Shown in pieces: positions 47,727-56,785 of a stretch of DNA of 64,000 nucleotides. Source of the DNA: CAYZGU01 sp964478165 (GTDB lineage: Bacteria; Poribacteria; WGA-4E; JAJDTR01); the NCBI GenBank assembly GCA_964478165.1, contig CAYZGU010000021.1:62001-126000 (forward strand). Reading direction: 5' to 3'. The position numbers and the translations under genes are program-made. The notes below the pieces were generated by a model, which had not been told where the DNA came from, ran no database searches, and worked only from the letters and a program-made list of their open reading frames with translations. Position 1 is the stretch's first letter. Each line of letters begins with the position of its first letter.

Positions 47727-49490
47727 CTAGGCCGTTTCGTCGACGTCGAAACCATCTTCTTGTGTAAGGCGTACAATTTCATCTAGAGTTGTGTGGCCAT
47801 CGATGATCTTGTTCCAACCATCTTCACGTAAAGTCTTCATCCCACCTCGGATGGCAGTGCGCCGGAGTTGGCTCATTGAAGTACGTTGCAACGTCATTTC
47901 GCGAAGCTCCTCGTTCATCATAAGTATCTCAAACACGCCTACGCGGCCTTTATAACCTCTCTCTCTACAATCTTTGCATCCCACGGCCTTGGGAATCAGT
48001 AGGTTCGCGTCGAGATCTGCTGTGCCGTTACCGAAAAATTCCCTCAACTGCTGGTCATCGGGTTGGTACATTTCACAGCAGTTTTGACAAACCCGTCGGG
48101 CGAGTCGTTGCGCGACTACACCCTCTATAGTTGAAGCGACGAGATAAGGTTCGACCTGCATATCGATAAGTCGTGTGATGGCCCCTGGAGCGTCGTTGGT
48201 ATGGAGTGTGCTGAAGACGAGATGGCCTGTTAATGAGGTATGAATTGCCATTTCCGCTGTTTCATGGTCCCGAATTTCACCAACCAGTACCTTGTCCGGA
48301 TCTTGACGGAGGATATGTCTCAGGCCTGCCGCGAAGGTTACGTTGATGTCCGGATTAACCTGAATCTGATTGATGCCCTCTAGCTCGTATTCAACTGGTT
48401 CTTCTATCGTGATAATCTTTACATCTGGTGTGTTTATTTCCTTTAAACAAGCGTAGAGGGTTGTGGTTTTTCCGCTACCAGTTGGGCCTGTCGCCAGAAC
48501 GATTCCATGTGGTTTCCGGATGAGGCGTTCAAAGTGAATTAGATTGTCCGCAGTTAAACCGAGTTCTTCTAGGCCGAAGGAAATCGATTGCCTATCAAGA
48601 ATTCGTAGAACCAGGCTTTCACCTTGGGCAGTCGCGACCGTCGGTATGGTCGAAACTCGCAGATCAATCTGGCGGTTTCCCACGCTTCCGACGGTTACTC
48701 CAATCTTGCCGTCTTGTGGCCTGCGACGCTCGGCAACGTTCATTCCAGCCATAATCTTTACGCGAGAAGTGATCGCTGATTGTAGATGTGCAGGAGGATG
48801 CGGTTGGTTTTCTAAAACGCCATCAATCCGAAATCGAATCTTGAGCTCGCCGGGAAATGGCTCAATGTGTATGTCACTTGCGTTCAACCGCACAGCGTCA
48901 ATTATCATCTGATCTACTGCATGTACAACGGTGGGATCCTGGCTGAGGTCCTTTTCATCAATGCCAAAGTCATCGATTCGCTCACGCTGTAGGGTCGAAG
49001 TTGCTCCAACAGGACCTCTGACTCCTTTACTTAGAATTGCGCCCGCGGTTTTACCATAGAAACGAATGATTGCCGCTTCGATATCTTCCTCGTTTGCAAG
49101 CACCGGATGGATTTCACATTCGGAGACGAGTCGAATTTCGTCCATCAGAACGATATCGTGCACATCTGCCATTGCAACCGTCAGGGCATTACCCTTCAAA
49201 TCGATGGGGACAACCTTGTTTTTATACGCAAAGCCGGACGGGACTTTCTGCGTGGCTTCAGTTTCCGTGATAGCGTTTTCTAGATGTACGCATGGCACAT
49301 TGAATTTTGCGGCCTTTTTGGCGAGTGCAATAACGTCGGGCGCAACTAGTTCTGACAGTGCGGTATCGAATGCCGCTCCCATTGAATCAATATCTTTGAG
49401 AATACGTCGACCGTCATCTCCAGAGATGAGGTTTCCCTCGATCATGATCTCGATTAACGATCTATCTGTTGTATCGCTCAATTTGAGCAT
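47727..49490 (-). CDS. gspE: Type II secretion ATPase GspE
   Basis: GspE is the cytoplasmic hexameric ATPase. Motifs in order are the N1 domain, RLNASDIHIEPFPGELKIR, the Walker A GPTGSGKTTTLYACL near residue 335, the Asp box IITIEEPVEYELEGINQIQV, Walker B LRQDPDKVLVGEIRDHETAE, the His box STLHTND and a four-Cys zinc site (CQNC and CKDC). The start is uncertain: ATG 49490 abuts AGGAG with no spacing, whereas AGGAG is well placed for a TTG 9 bases further on, and a TTG at 49499 extends the frame. It is the first gene of the operon. Confidence 0.95.
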   Translation of the reverse strand: MLKLSDTTDRSLIEIMIEGNLISGDDGRRILKDIDSMGAAFDTALSELVAPDVIALAKKAAKFNVPCVHLENAITETEATQKVPSGFAYKNKVVPIDLKGNALTVAMADVHDIVLMDEIRLVSECEIHPVLANEEDIEAAIIRFYGKTAGAILSKGVRGPVGATSTLQRERIDDFGIDEKDLSQDPTVVHAVDQMIIDAVRLNASDIHIEPFPGELKIRFRIDGVLENQPHPPAHLQSAITSRVKIMAGMNVAERRRPQDGKIGVTVGSVGNRQIDLRVSTIPTVATAQGESLVLRILDRQSISFGLEELGLTADNLIHFERLIRKPHGIVLATGPTGSGKTTTLYACLKEINTPDVKIITIEEPVEYELEGINQIQVNPDINVTFAAGLRHILRQDPDKVLVGEIRDHETAEMAIHTSLTGHLVFSTLHTNDAPGAITRLIDMQVEPYLVASTIEGVVAQRLARRVCQNCCEMYQPDDQQLREFFGNGTADLDANLLIPKAVGCKDCRERGYKGRVGVFEILMMNEELREMTLQRTSMSQLRRTAIRGGMKTLREDGWNKIIDGHTTLDEIVRLTQEDGFDVDETA

Positions 49491-50498
49491 CTCCTGCAAA
49501 ACACGATTGAATCTCTGTCTGTTTCTGGCCCTGCTTGAGATTGCACGATTTAGACGCAGTGAAGAAGGCGAGGTTTAGGGAACATGATTCTGTGTGCTCC
49601 GAACCCAACCCTGGAAAACGAGAGTCCCCCAAGCAATTTGCTTCCGACCTAACGCGATTGTGCCGAATATGTGAACAATGGATGACAGGTTGTATCTGAA
49701 AGCTTGCACAAAATAGCAACATGCGTTGAACTTTGCACGTCTTTAAAGCCGCGGCCGAACATCCTGAGAAATCGATTCGGGAGATTTTAGCAAATCTCCT
49801 AATTGGATCGGGGTTCGAGCCGGCGACGACGATGCTACTCAAAAGGTCTAGCAAAAGAGGTCTAGCAAAAGCTGATGTGTTCTTTGTTTTGTGCGGGTTT
49901 ACGCCTGTGATCGCGGCGGTGCTTCAAGTGAATGTAGATAATCCTGCTGTTGATAGGGTAATGCATAGGTGAATGGTTTTGGCACGGTTCTGGAACCCAT
50001 AGCAGCAGTGGAATGAACCTCGTCGACGCAAGAGAAGAATCTTCTAGGCTAATTGCCGACTGGTGGTGACAATAACCAAGCCATTGTTGTAATGAGAGTG
50101 TGGACATAAATTGAGCCCCGTATTGGACTGTCCAACGTTATGGTGCTCCCAATTTACTGCGAGAAGATGAAATTTGTCGTACAGCTGCACGCAAGTTAGA
50201 GATGCGTTGCCGCGTCGCGGTCGGAGTCGGCTGATGTGTATCGAAATAGTTCGCGACGTCATGTGGCACATTCAATATGTGTTCCAGCGTTGTAGCTGAC
50301 AGATAAGTCATTGTGATGTGGCTACGGGAAGAGCGTGTTCTGGCTGTGTATCGGATATCTTGAGTGCGCAATATGCGATACTGATTTAGGTTTAGATCGG
50401 CGACCCTAGGTGCGAGGCTTAGCTGGCGAATGTGATACTATCTTTCAATTTGAGTCGAGGTTTTCAGGTTTAGAAAATTCGGGCATCGTACAGATTAT
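49491..50498. other. 1.0 kb between gspE and rpe
   Basis: No gene is supported. A 14-base tandem repeat (AGGTCTAGCAAAAG) lies at 49844-49871. The minus strand between about 50050 and 50370 has short frames that look mildly protein-like but match nothing. The gspE operon promoter must lie in the left part. Confidence 0.5.
49844..49871. repeat. 14-bp tandem repeat
   Basis: AGGTCTAGCAAAAG occurs twice in direct succession (49844-49857 and 49858-49871) in non-coding DNA upstream of gspE. Confidence 0.85.
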
Positions 50499-51179
50499 CT
50501 ATCCGGTTCCATTTCGGAGAGTTTGGATGGTTCCCGAAAGGTTGTGGCTATCGAAGATTGCTGTGCCAGCGACCAAGATTGTTGCATTGTGGTTTACTGC
50601 TAACGGGCCTGTTTCTGGAGTAATTCCGCCGTCTACCTGGATTTCAACGTCGCAACTCAGTGCGCAAATTCTCTCGCTCAGAGCGTCCATCTTATTGAGT
50701 GTATTCATGATGAATTTCTGCCCGCTAAAGCCAGGTTCTACACTCATTGGCAAAACTAAGTCGATGTCTTGGAGATAAGGCAAAACGGCTGAAATCGGTG
50801 TTTCAGGACGTAGTGCAATTCCGGTTTTTAGCCCGTGAGATTTGATGCGATGAATCACTTCTTCAATCAAGCTATCAGACTCGATGTGGAACGTGATAAA
50901 GTCTGCGCCCGCGTCCGCGAAGGCATCGATAAAGCTCTGTGGATGAGTCATCATCAGGTGTACATCAAAAGGACACGTGGTCAATTTTCTTATGGATTTA
51001 ATTATTTCGGGACCCATTGTGAGGTTCGGAACGAAATGTCCGTCCATCACATCCAGATGAATGAGATCCGCACCTGCCTCAGACACGCGACAAACCTCTT
51101 CGCCGAGTCGGCTGAAATCTGCCGAAAGCACTGATGGCGCGATTTTCACTTCTTTGGTCATAATATTGTCACCAAACAT
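50499..51179 (-). CDS. rpe: Ribulose-phosphate 3-epimerase
   Basis: Rpe interconverts ribulose 5-phosphate and xylulose 5-phosphate in the pentose phosphate pathway. The 226-residue TIM barrel shows APSVLSADFSRL, the metal-binding LIHLDVMDGHFVPNLTMGP, FDVHLMMTHPQ, ADFITFHIES, MSVEPGFSGQKFI and IQVDGGITPET. The start overlaps the end of the PASTA gene by 11 bases; ATG 51161 (MTKEVKIAPS) is the other candidate. Complete and normal in length. Confidence 0.95.
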   Translation of the reverse strand: MFGDNIMTKEVKIAPSVLSADFSRLGEEVCRVSEAGADLIHLDVMDGHFVPNLTMGPEIIKSIRKLTTCPFDVHLMMTHPQSFIDAFADAGADFITFHIESDSLIEEVIHRIKSHGLKTGIALRPETPISAVLPYLQDIDLVLPMSVEPGFSGQKFIMNTLNKMDALSERICALSCDVEIQVDGGITPETGPLAVNHNATILVAGTAIFDSHNLSGTIQTLRNGTG

Positions 51180-52146
51180 CTCTTTTTTCGATTTCCACGC
51201 CTTCTTCGTAAATGCTCATTTTAGCTTCGCCGAAGACCCGTACTGGAGGGCGTTCAATCAGCATGCCGGGTTCATAATAATCATTAACGATTGTAAGATT
51301 GCGGCGTTCATCGGCGATAACAATCCGTAGATGTGTAGAAACCGCACTGTTCTCCGAGATTCTATATCTAACTGGAACGAGGCGCCCGCGATTTATCAGA
51401 GCTTTCGGAGAACCACTGATTTTCAGCTTTATTGCTGCTCCAACGTGAACGAGTGCTCCGGCCGGAGGGTCATGGCTGATGACCTTACCTCGGGGTATTT
51501 TTCGATGCGATTCATACGTTTCGGCTCCGACGGTTAGGCCGTTCGTCTTGAGCAGTGATCGAATATTGTCAATCGGTTTGCCGCGAAGATTTGGCATTAA
51601 TAGCACCCTGGGACGTGCACCGAGGCTTAAAAGTAGATGAATCGCATCGCCACGCTGATGCATAGTATCGCTTAAAGGCGTTTGAGCGATTACTAAACCT
51701 GCTTGCGGATATAGATCTGAATGCACTTCGGCTACTCGTCCTCTCCGAAAACCGGCCTCTCCTAGCAATCGTTCGACTGATTTCAGCGATCTGCCTCTTA
51801 TGTCGGGAACTTGGACAAATTCGTCACCAATGCTCAGGGTTATCTGTACTTGCTTTTGTGTTTTGACTTTGAAAAATGCACGTGGGTCTTGTTCAATCAC
51901 GTGTCCTTTTGGAATGTGAGAACTCGACTTCTCCTCGATTTCGAAATCAACTTGTAATCCGGCGTTATGGAGCAATTCCACCGCCTGCCAATAGTCTTGT
52001 CCCGCTAGATTCGGAACTGTAACTTCTTCCGTTCCTACCAGCCGAGGGAGGCCAAGGAAGATTGTGGCCAAACCAGCGAGTAAGAATCCCAAGAAGCACA
52101 AAGCAGAAACTTTGATGAGAGCAGTGAACGTGGAGTTTGCTAGCAT
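51169..52146 (-). CDS. Membrane-anchored PASTA-domain protein without kinase
   Basis: The 325-residue protein has one N-terminal span (LIKVSALCFLGFLLAGLATI) and three PASTA domains: TVPNLAGQDYWQAVELLHNAG, VPDIRGRSLKSVERLLGEAG and MPNLRGKPIDNIRSLLKTNG, each with the G-x-V-I-x-x-x-P core. A C-terminal segment of about 80 residues with beta character follows. PASTA domains bind peptidoglycan or beta-lactams in Ser/Thr kinases, but no kinase domain is present here. The gene lies between fmt and rpe in a housekeeping operon, so a role in wall sensing is possible but unproven. Confidence 0.88.
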   Translation of the reverse strand: MLANSTFTALIKVSALCFLGFLLAGLATIFLGLPRLVGTEEVTVPNLAGQDYWQAVELLHNAGLQVDFEIEEKSSSHIPKGHVIEQDPRAFFKVKTQKQVQITLSIGDEFVQVPDIRGRSLKSVERLLGEAGFRRGRVAEVHSDLYPQAGLVIAQTPLSDTMHQRGDAIHLLLSLGARPRVLLMPNLRGKPIDNIRSLLKTNGLTVGAETYESHRKIPRGKVISHDPPAGALVHVGAAIKLKISGSPKALINRGRLVPVRYRISENSAVSTHLRIVIADERRNLTIVNDYYEPGMLIERPPVRVFGEAKMSIYEEGVEIEKRDVW

Positions 52147-52163
52147 TTGAGCATCGAGAATTA

Positions 52164-53123
52164 TTAACTGTTTTGTGGCATGTGGAGGAAGTGAGTACCC
52201 GTGTTCAACCGGTAGCCGTTTAGAAAATCACTCCCACTCATTGGTTGTTTGTTCGCCGGTTGGACAAGGTCTAACTGTAGTACGCCATTACCAGTGCCAA
52301 CAGTCAAATTGTGATGGGGAGTAGCTTCAATCATTCCGGGTGCTAACGCCTTTTGCTGGGCATTCTCAACTATCTGGCATTTAAGGACTTTTAGACGAAG
52401 ATCTTCAGGTAGAAACGTATATGCGCCAGGCCAAATCGCCGTACCTCGGACAAGATTAAAAATCGATCGCGCGGTTGACCTCCAGTTAATATGACCACTT
52501 TCTTTCGTCAATCTTGGTGCGTGCGTTGCTTGTCGGTGATCCTGAGGCACATGTGGTGGCGGAGCACCAGTCGGGGTCGTCTTTATCGCTTCCAACAATG
52601 CCTTGGATGCAATGTGTGCTAAGCGATTTGTGAGTGCTACAGCCGTTTCTTGTGGATCTATTGATACTTGTTGTTGGAGAATGATATCGCCCGTGTCCTC
52701 GGTTTCATCAAGAAGCATGACCGTGATGCCTGTTTCGGTTTCGCCGTTGATTAGGGCCCACTGGATTGGCGCCGCTCCGCGGTATTTTGGCAGCAAGGAA
52801 GGGTGTATGTTGATACAGCCACAGGGCGGAAGGTGCAATAGCGATTTGGGGATGAGTTGTCCGAATGCAACAACGACGATTACATCGGGCCGCAGCTCTC
52901 TTAAAGTACGAATGAAGTCAGGAAGCCCTAGCTTTTCAGGTTGATAAACTTCCAAACTGTGGCGATGGCAGGTCACTTTAACTGGGGGTGGTGTGAGTTT
53001 TCTTCCTCTTCCACTTGGACGGTCGGGTTGCGTGACCACCCCAATGACGTCAGCATTCTGCGCTATTAGGCTTTCAAGGCTTGGAACGGCAAATTCGCTC
53101 GTTCCCATGAAGACGAGTCTCAT
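52164..53123 (-). CDS. fmt: Methionyl-tRNA formyltransferase
   Basis: Fmt formylates initiator Met-tRNA. The 319-residue protein shows MRLVFMGTSEFAVPSLESL, VTQPDRPSGRGRKLTPPPVK, the catalytic region CINIHPSLLPKYRGAAPIQW and LDETEDTGDIILQQ. The C-terminal OB-like part is present. It follows def by about 50 bases; the pairing of def and fmt is standard, since deformylase removes what Fmt adds. Confidence 0.96.
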   Translation of the reverse strand: MRLVFMGTSEFAVPSLESLIAQNADVIGVVTQPDRPSGRGRKLTPPPVKVTCHRHSLEVYQPEKLGLPDFIRTLRELRPDVIVVVAFGQLIPKSLLHLPPCGCINIHPSLLPKYRGAAPIQWALINGETETGITVMLLDETEDTGDIILQQQVSIDPQETAVALTNRLAHIASKALLEAIKTTPTGAPPPHVPQDHRQATHAPRLTKESGHINWRSTARSIFNLVRGTAIWPGAYTFLPEDLRLKVLKCQIVENAQQKALAPGMIEATPHHNLTVGTGNGVLQLDLVQPANKQPMSGSDFLNGYRLNTGTHFLHMPQNS

Positions 53124-53170
53124 GATATGGGGTCCAAAAATGGATGATGTGGTAAGAACTCTTGAAGTTG

Positions 53171-53671
53171 TTAGTCAGCTTCCCTAGCCGGTGTTTCCAC
53201 AAGCAATTCTTGATCTTCGGGCTTTAATCGATCTGTAAATAGAATTCCATCAAGGTGGTCAATTTCGTGCTGTAGTACGCGTGCCATTAGGTCTTTGGCG
53301 CTGAGTGTTACCCTCTTTTCGCTCGTAAGAATCGCTTCGATGGTCACGCACGAAGCACGTCTGACACTGCCCCGAACGCCTGGTAGGCTCAAACACCCTT
53401 CTTCATCGAGCTCTTCCCCTCTACTTTTCGTAATCACTGGATTTATCAAGGCAATCGGGGGGCACTCAGGACAGTAGGACTCTATGTCAACGACAATTAC
53501 TCTTTGTCCTACTGCAATCTGGGGTGCGGCGAGGCCGATGCCATCAGCAGATTTCATGGTCTCAAACATATCATCAATTAATTGAAGAAGATGAGCATCA
53601 ACTTGTTCAACAGATTGGGATTTTTGTCGGAGAATTGCCGCATCTCCGGTTTGGATCTTTCGGATTGTCAT
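53171..53671 (-). CDS. def: Peptide deformylase
   Basis: Def removes the formyl group from new proteins. The 166-residue enzyme has all three motifs: GIGLAAPQIAVGQR (usually G-x-G-L-A-A-x-Q), EEGCLSLPGVRG with the metal Cys, and LQHEIDHLDGILFTDRL with the two metal His and catalytic Glu. Length and order are normal. It is followed at once by fmt. Confidence 0.96.
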   Translation of the reverse strand: MTIRKIQTGDAAILRQKSQSVEQVDAHLLQLIDDMFETMKSADGIGLAAPQIAVGQRVIVVDIESYCPECPPIALINPVITKSRGEELDEEGCLSLPGVRGSVRRASCVTIEAILTSEKRVTLSAKDLMARVLQHEIDHLDGILFTDRLKPEDQELLVETPAREAD

Positions 53672-53790
53672 GGGGTATTCGTAATTGCGAATCAGAGCGT
53701 CAAGAATGTAGAGAGCTTAATAGGGTTAGGTGAAGAAAAGAGAGTTTTAGGACCGACGATGAAACTGATTGCATCACACCTTATCAGAAA

Positions 53791-54291
53791 TCAGAACGCG
53801 ACATGCACAAGGGAAATCGTCAAATCCGCGGCCTCTGCGATACCCCAATTGCCTGCGCCAAGTTTCCTCGTTGGCTCCGCAGGTGAAGTTTTCGAGGGTG
53901 ATGCCGGAATAAGCTGTTGCGATGGGTGTTCACGATGGGTTCGTAGCCAATCCCAGAAGCCTATAAAAAGAGCGAATGAGACACTCGATGCGCCGATGAT
54001 TCTGAATTTCGTGGTGGAAAGCTCTGGGGCGAACTTATTTTGCTTAATCATCTCTAGGCCACGGATCACTAAGTAGCTGTGAATTGCGGTAAAAGGTAGT
54101 GAAGTCAAAGTAATAATCTCGAAACGTCGCAGCCTACTTTCGTGATAAGCTTTCTGTTCTTGTCCCCTCCTCCCGGTTTGAGTGCTTTCGGAAGGTTGCC
54201 GGTGTTGTGCGAATAAACTCACCGGCATTAGGACGGCGATAATGAGGAAAAACGGCAAGAGCTTAGGCCCCCGTCTGTTTGGTAGCGTCAT
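53791..54291 (-). CDS. Small membrane protein of unknown function
   Basis: The 166-residue protein starts with a signal-like segment (LLPFFLIIAVLMPVSLFAQ) and has two more hydrophobic stretches, ITLTSLPFTAIHSYLVIRGL and IIGASSVSFALFIGFWDWL. I recognise no family. Its first 29 bases overlap the end of lspA, so it is probably translated with lspA. It could be a two-span envelope protein; nothing in the sequence tells its task. Confidence 0.6.
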   Translation of the reverse strand: MTLPNRRGPKLLPFFLIIAVLMPVSLFAQHRQPSESTQTGRRGQEQKAYHESRLRRFEIITLTSLPFTAIHSYLVIRGLEMIKQNKFAPELSTTKFRIIGASSVSFALFIGFWDWLRTHREHPSQQLIPASPSKTSPAEPTRKLGAGNWGIAEAADLTISLVHVAF

Positions 54292-54769
54292 GGTCTCCTC
54301 GGTTTTGAAAGAGGTGGATGATTAACATTCCGGCTCCAACGCAGATGGAAATGTCGGCGACATTGAAGGTCGGCCACCAAAGTCCTGAGCTTTGAATTCC
54401 AACTTGTAGAAAATCGACGACTTCTCCTAGCCGCAGTCGATCGGCAAAATTGCCCAATGCCCCACCAAGGATAAACCCGAGGGCGATTTTCATCCATAAG
54501 TCATTGCGAAAGTGCCGGTAGTATAAGAATATGAACGAAATAGCAACGATCGTGATGATAATTAGGGGAGTATTCTGTCCCTGCATGAATCCGAAGGCTG
54601 CACCGCTATTTCTATCATGCCGTAGGTTAAATATACCATCGATAATGACGCGCCAGCTGCCGCGCCTGATGTTTTGCTGAATGAGCGATTTCGTCAATTG
54701 GTCAAGTGCAAAACTAGGAATAGCTATCGCAATGAGTGGAACTAGAGGTTTGAGCGAATGTTTCATCAT
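54263..54769 (-). CDS. lspA: Lipoprotein signal peptidase (signal peptidase II)
   Basis: LspA is the aspartic protease that cuts lipoprotein signal peptides in the inner membrane. The catalytic motifs are GGALGNFADRL and FNVADISICVG, with NSGAAFGFMQG before them and four membrane spans. I chose ATG 54769 (MMKHSLKPL), which puts the first span near the N-terminus; the frame continues to 54838 with unlike residues. Its presence fits the predicted lipoprotein at 12449. It overlaps the small membrane protein gene. Confidence 0.94.
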   Translation of the reverse strand: MMKHSLKPLVPLIAIAIPSFALDQLTKSLIQQNIRRGSWRVIIDGIFNLRHDRNSGAAFGFMQGQNTPLIIITIVAISFIFLYYRHFRNDLWMKIALGFILGGALGNFADRLRLGEVVDFLQVGIQSSGLWWPTFNVADISICVGAGMLIIHLFQNRGDHDATKQTGA

Positions 54770-54842
54770 CGATAATTTGCTGGTTCGCAGTGCCTTGTGT
54801 TTTCTCTGGGGCAACAGAAGTCTGGCCGGTCTATGCAAAAGG

Positions 54843-54882
54843 CTTCATTGGGAAAGGATAGATATGTCCTTTCCCAATGAAG
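54843..54882 (-). terminator. 16-bp perfect hairpin after yggT
   Basis: CTTCATTGGGAAAGGA (54843-54858) pairs exactly with 54867-54882 across an 8-base loop. On the minus strand it lies 67 bases after yggT and is followed by TTTT, so it probably ends the yggS-proC-yggT transcript and separates it from lspA. Confidence 0.75.
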
Positions 54883-54948
54883 ACTGTCTTTCTTGACCAC
54901 TTGCTACCATTTCCAGAAGGTTTTGATCCCTATTTGAGGGTCTTGAAA

Positions 54949-55218
54949 TTAGCTCGCGATCATCTGTGAAAGGACGTGGAGGAACATGATTAGTATAAAT
55001 GGCGAAATGTCGAGGCCAAAATTTCGCGTCATAGGGCTTAATAACCGACGAATGGGAGTGAGGATAGGATCGACGAGCTGACTGGTTATCCGATAGATTT
55101 TCTGAACAGTCGGATTGTATGTTCCGTGGATAAACCAAGACAATATGGCGTTTGCAATGACAATAAGCGCATAACAATCGATGATTTCCGCAATTATAAT
55201 AATGAGCATGTTAACCAC
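54949..55218 (-). CDS. yggT: YggT family membrane protein
   Basis: The 89-residue protein has two membrane spans. The segment YNPTVQKIYRITSQLVDPIL and LTPIRRLLSP match the YggT family, followed by the second span ISPFILIMFLHVLSQMI. YggT proteins are linked to cell division, osmotic response or protein insertion in different species. The order yggS-proC-yggT is a widely conserved cluster, which supports the call. Confidence 0.88.
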   Translation of the reverse strand: MVNMLIIIIAEIIDCYALIVIANAILSWFIHGTYNPTVQKIYRITSQLVDPILTPIRRLLSPMTRNFGLDISPFILIMFLHVLSQMIAS

Positions 55219-55244
55219 ACTTTAGTCGCATCCTTTCTCGCTTT

Positions 55245-56060
55245 TTACGAATTTGCAAGTTCCTTGGCACGCCGGCTTGCAGCGGAGACGGCCTCGGTCA
55301 GCATCGCTCTAAGACCGCCACGTTCAAGTTCGTGCAGGCCTGCACTGGTCGTTCCCGATGGCGTGGTTACAAGGTTTTTAAGCATCGCGGGATGTTCTCC
55401 TGTTTCTTCCAAGACCTTGCTTGCACCGAGTACGGTATGTAAAGCTAATTCATAAGCGTCTTCACGCGTCAAGCCTATGTGCACACCCGCATCTGCAAAT
55501 GCTTCGATAAACAGAAACACAAAGGCAGGACCGCTTCCACTTAGTGCTGTCGCAGCATCAATGTATTTCTCTTCCCGAACCATCGTTCTTCCGACAGCGT
55601 TGAAAATGGTCTGTGCGAGCTCTAGATGTTGGTCTGAAGCGGAGCTTCCCTTTGCAATTACGGTAATTGCTGATTTGGCGGAGACCGCTAGGTTTGGCAT
55701 AACGCGGATTACGGAGGCCGGAGACGAAAAAAAAGTTTCGAATCTTGCAGTGGGAACACCAGCTGCAATCGAGAGTAGCCATTGCTTAGAAGATTCAAAC
55801 ACGGTAGCAATTTGAGGTAGAATGGTTGCCACATTTGCGGGTTTTGCCGCGTAGATTACACCGTCAACATTTCTTACCAACTCTGAAATGTTGACGGCTC
55901 CGTTGACACCGAGCTCCATACAAAGGGAATCGACTTTCTCTGTTGCAATATCACTCACCCAGATCTGCCTGCCGTCACACAGCTCGTCTACGATTCCACG
56001 CACGATTGCGCCGCCCATACCACCAACCCCTATGATACCCAATCGAAGTTTTGTTTCCAA
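55245..56060 (-). CDS. proC: Pyrroline-5-carboxylate reductase
   Basis: ProC makes proline from pyrroline-5-carboxylate with NAD(P)H. The 271-residue protein has the Rossmann start LGIIGVGGMGGAIVRGI, VIRVMPNLAVSAKSAIT, the family signature ALSGSGPAFVFLFIEAFADA and LVTTPSGTTSAGLHELE. Length is normal. It lies between yggS and yggT, the usual neighbourhood. Confidence 0.95.
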   Translation of the reverse strand: METKLRLGIIGVGGMGGAIVRGIVDELCDGRQIWVSDIATEKVDSLCMELGVNGAVNISELVRNVDGVIYAAKPANVATILPQIATVFESSKQWLLSIAAGVPTARFETFFSSPASVIRVMPNLAVSAKSAITVIAKGSSASDQHLELAQTIFNAVGRTMVREEKYIDAATALSGSGPAFVFLFIEAFADAGVHIGLTREDAYELALHTVLGASKVLEETGEHPAMLKNLVTTPSGTTSAGLHELERGGLRAMLTEAVSAASRRAKELANS

Positions 56061-56080
56061 GGCCTCTGCTCCTAATGAAC

Positions 56081-56785
56081 TTATCGGCGTTTGCCAAAGA
56101 TCGCCGTGCCAATCCTAACAATGTTTGCACCTTCTTCGATGGCAACCTCAAAATCATTTGTCATGCCCATTGAGAGATACTTCATCTCAGCGTTCGGGTA
56201 ATGCTGTTCGCGAATCTTGTCCTGAAGCTGCCTCAACATCGCAAACGATGGGCGAACAGCCTCAGCTCGGGGCAAGAACCTTCCGATTGTCATGAGTCCT
56301 TCAATGCGAATGTGCGCATACTCTGACGATCGTTCCATGAAACTCAAAGCCTCATCGGGTTTAATACCATACTTACTCTCTTCGCCAGAGGTGTTTACTT
56401 CAACCAATACTTTGGTTTGACGACAAAGCCGGGCCGACCGTCGATTGATTTCGGCGAGGAGGCGAACGCTATCTACGGAATGAATCAGATCAAAAATTTG
56501 GAGTGCTTGTTTAACTTTGTTGGTCTGTAGGTGTCCCACCAGGTGCCATTTGACTGTGTCCCTAAGTTGATTATGTTTGCTTGTTGCTTCTTGGACTCGA
56601 TTTTCGCCAACATGTGTGACCCCTGCAACAATGGCGCCCCTAATTGAGCTAAGCGGCTGCGTTTTGGAGACAGCAACAACTTGTATGGATCCCGGGTCGC
56701 GTTCTGCGCGTTCTGCGGCGCCAGCGACGCGATTTTGAACTGCCAGGATGTTTTCTCGAATAGAGGCTAATTTGCAGCTGTTCAT
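56081..56785 (-). CDS. yggS: Pyridoxal phosphate homeostasis protein YggS
   Basis: The 234-residue protein is a PLP-binding alanine-racemase-like barrel that buffers free pyridoxal phosphate. The PLP lysine is in VVAVSKTQPL. THVGENRVQEATSK, VKWHLVGHLQTNKVKQAL, LVEVNTSGEESKYGI and LSMGMTNDFEVAIEEGANIVR follow in the expected order. It is the first gene of the cluster; its promoter must lie upstream of 56785. Confidence 0.95.
   Translation of the reverse strand: MNSCKLASIRENILAVQNRVAGAAERAERDPGSIQVVAVSKTQPLSSIRGAIVAGVTHVGENRVQEATSKHNQLRDTVKWHLVGHLQTNKVKQALQIFDLIHSVDSVRLLAEINRRSARLCRQTKVLVEVNTSGEESKYGIKPDEALSFMERSSEYAHIRIEGLMTIGRFLPRAEAVRPSFAMLRQLQDKIREQHYPNAEMKYLSMGMTNDFEVAIEEGANIVRIGTAIFGKRR

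Noticed and set aside
49800..49835. GGGGTTCGAGCCGG looked like the T-arm of a tRNA gene
   Set aside because: The T-stem does not pair properly and no acceptor, D or anticodon arm can be formed around it.
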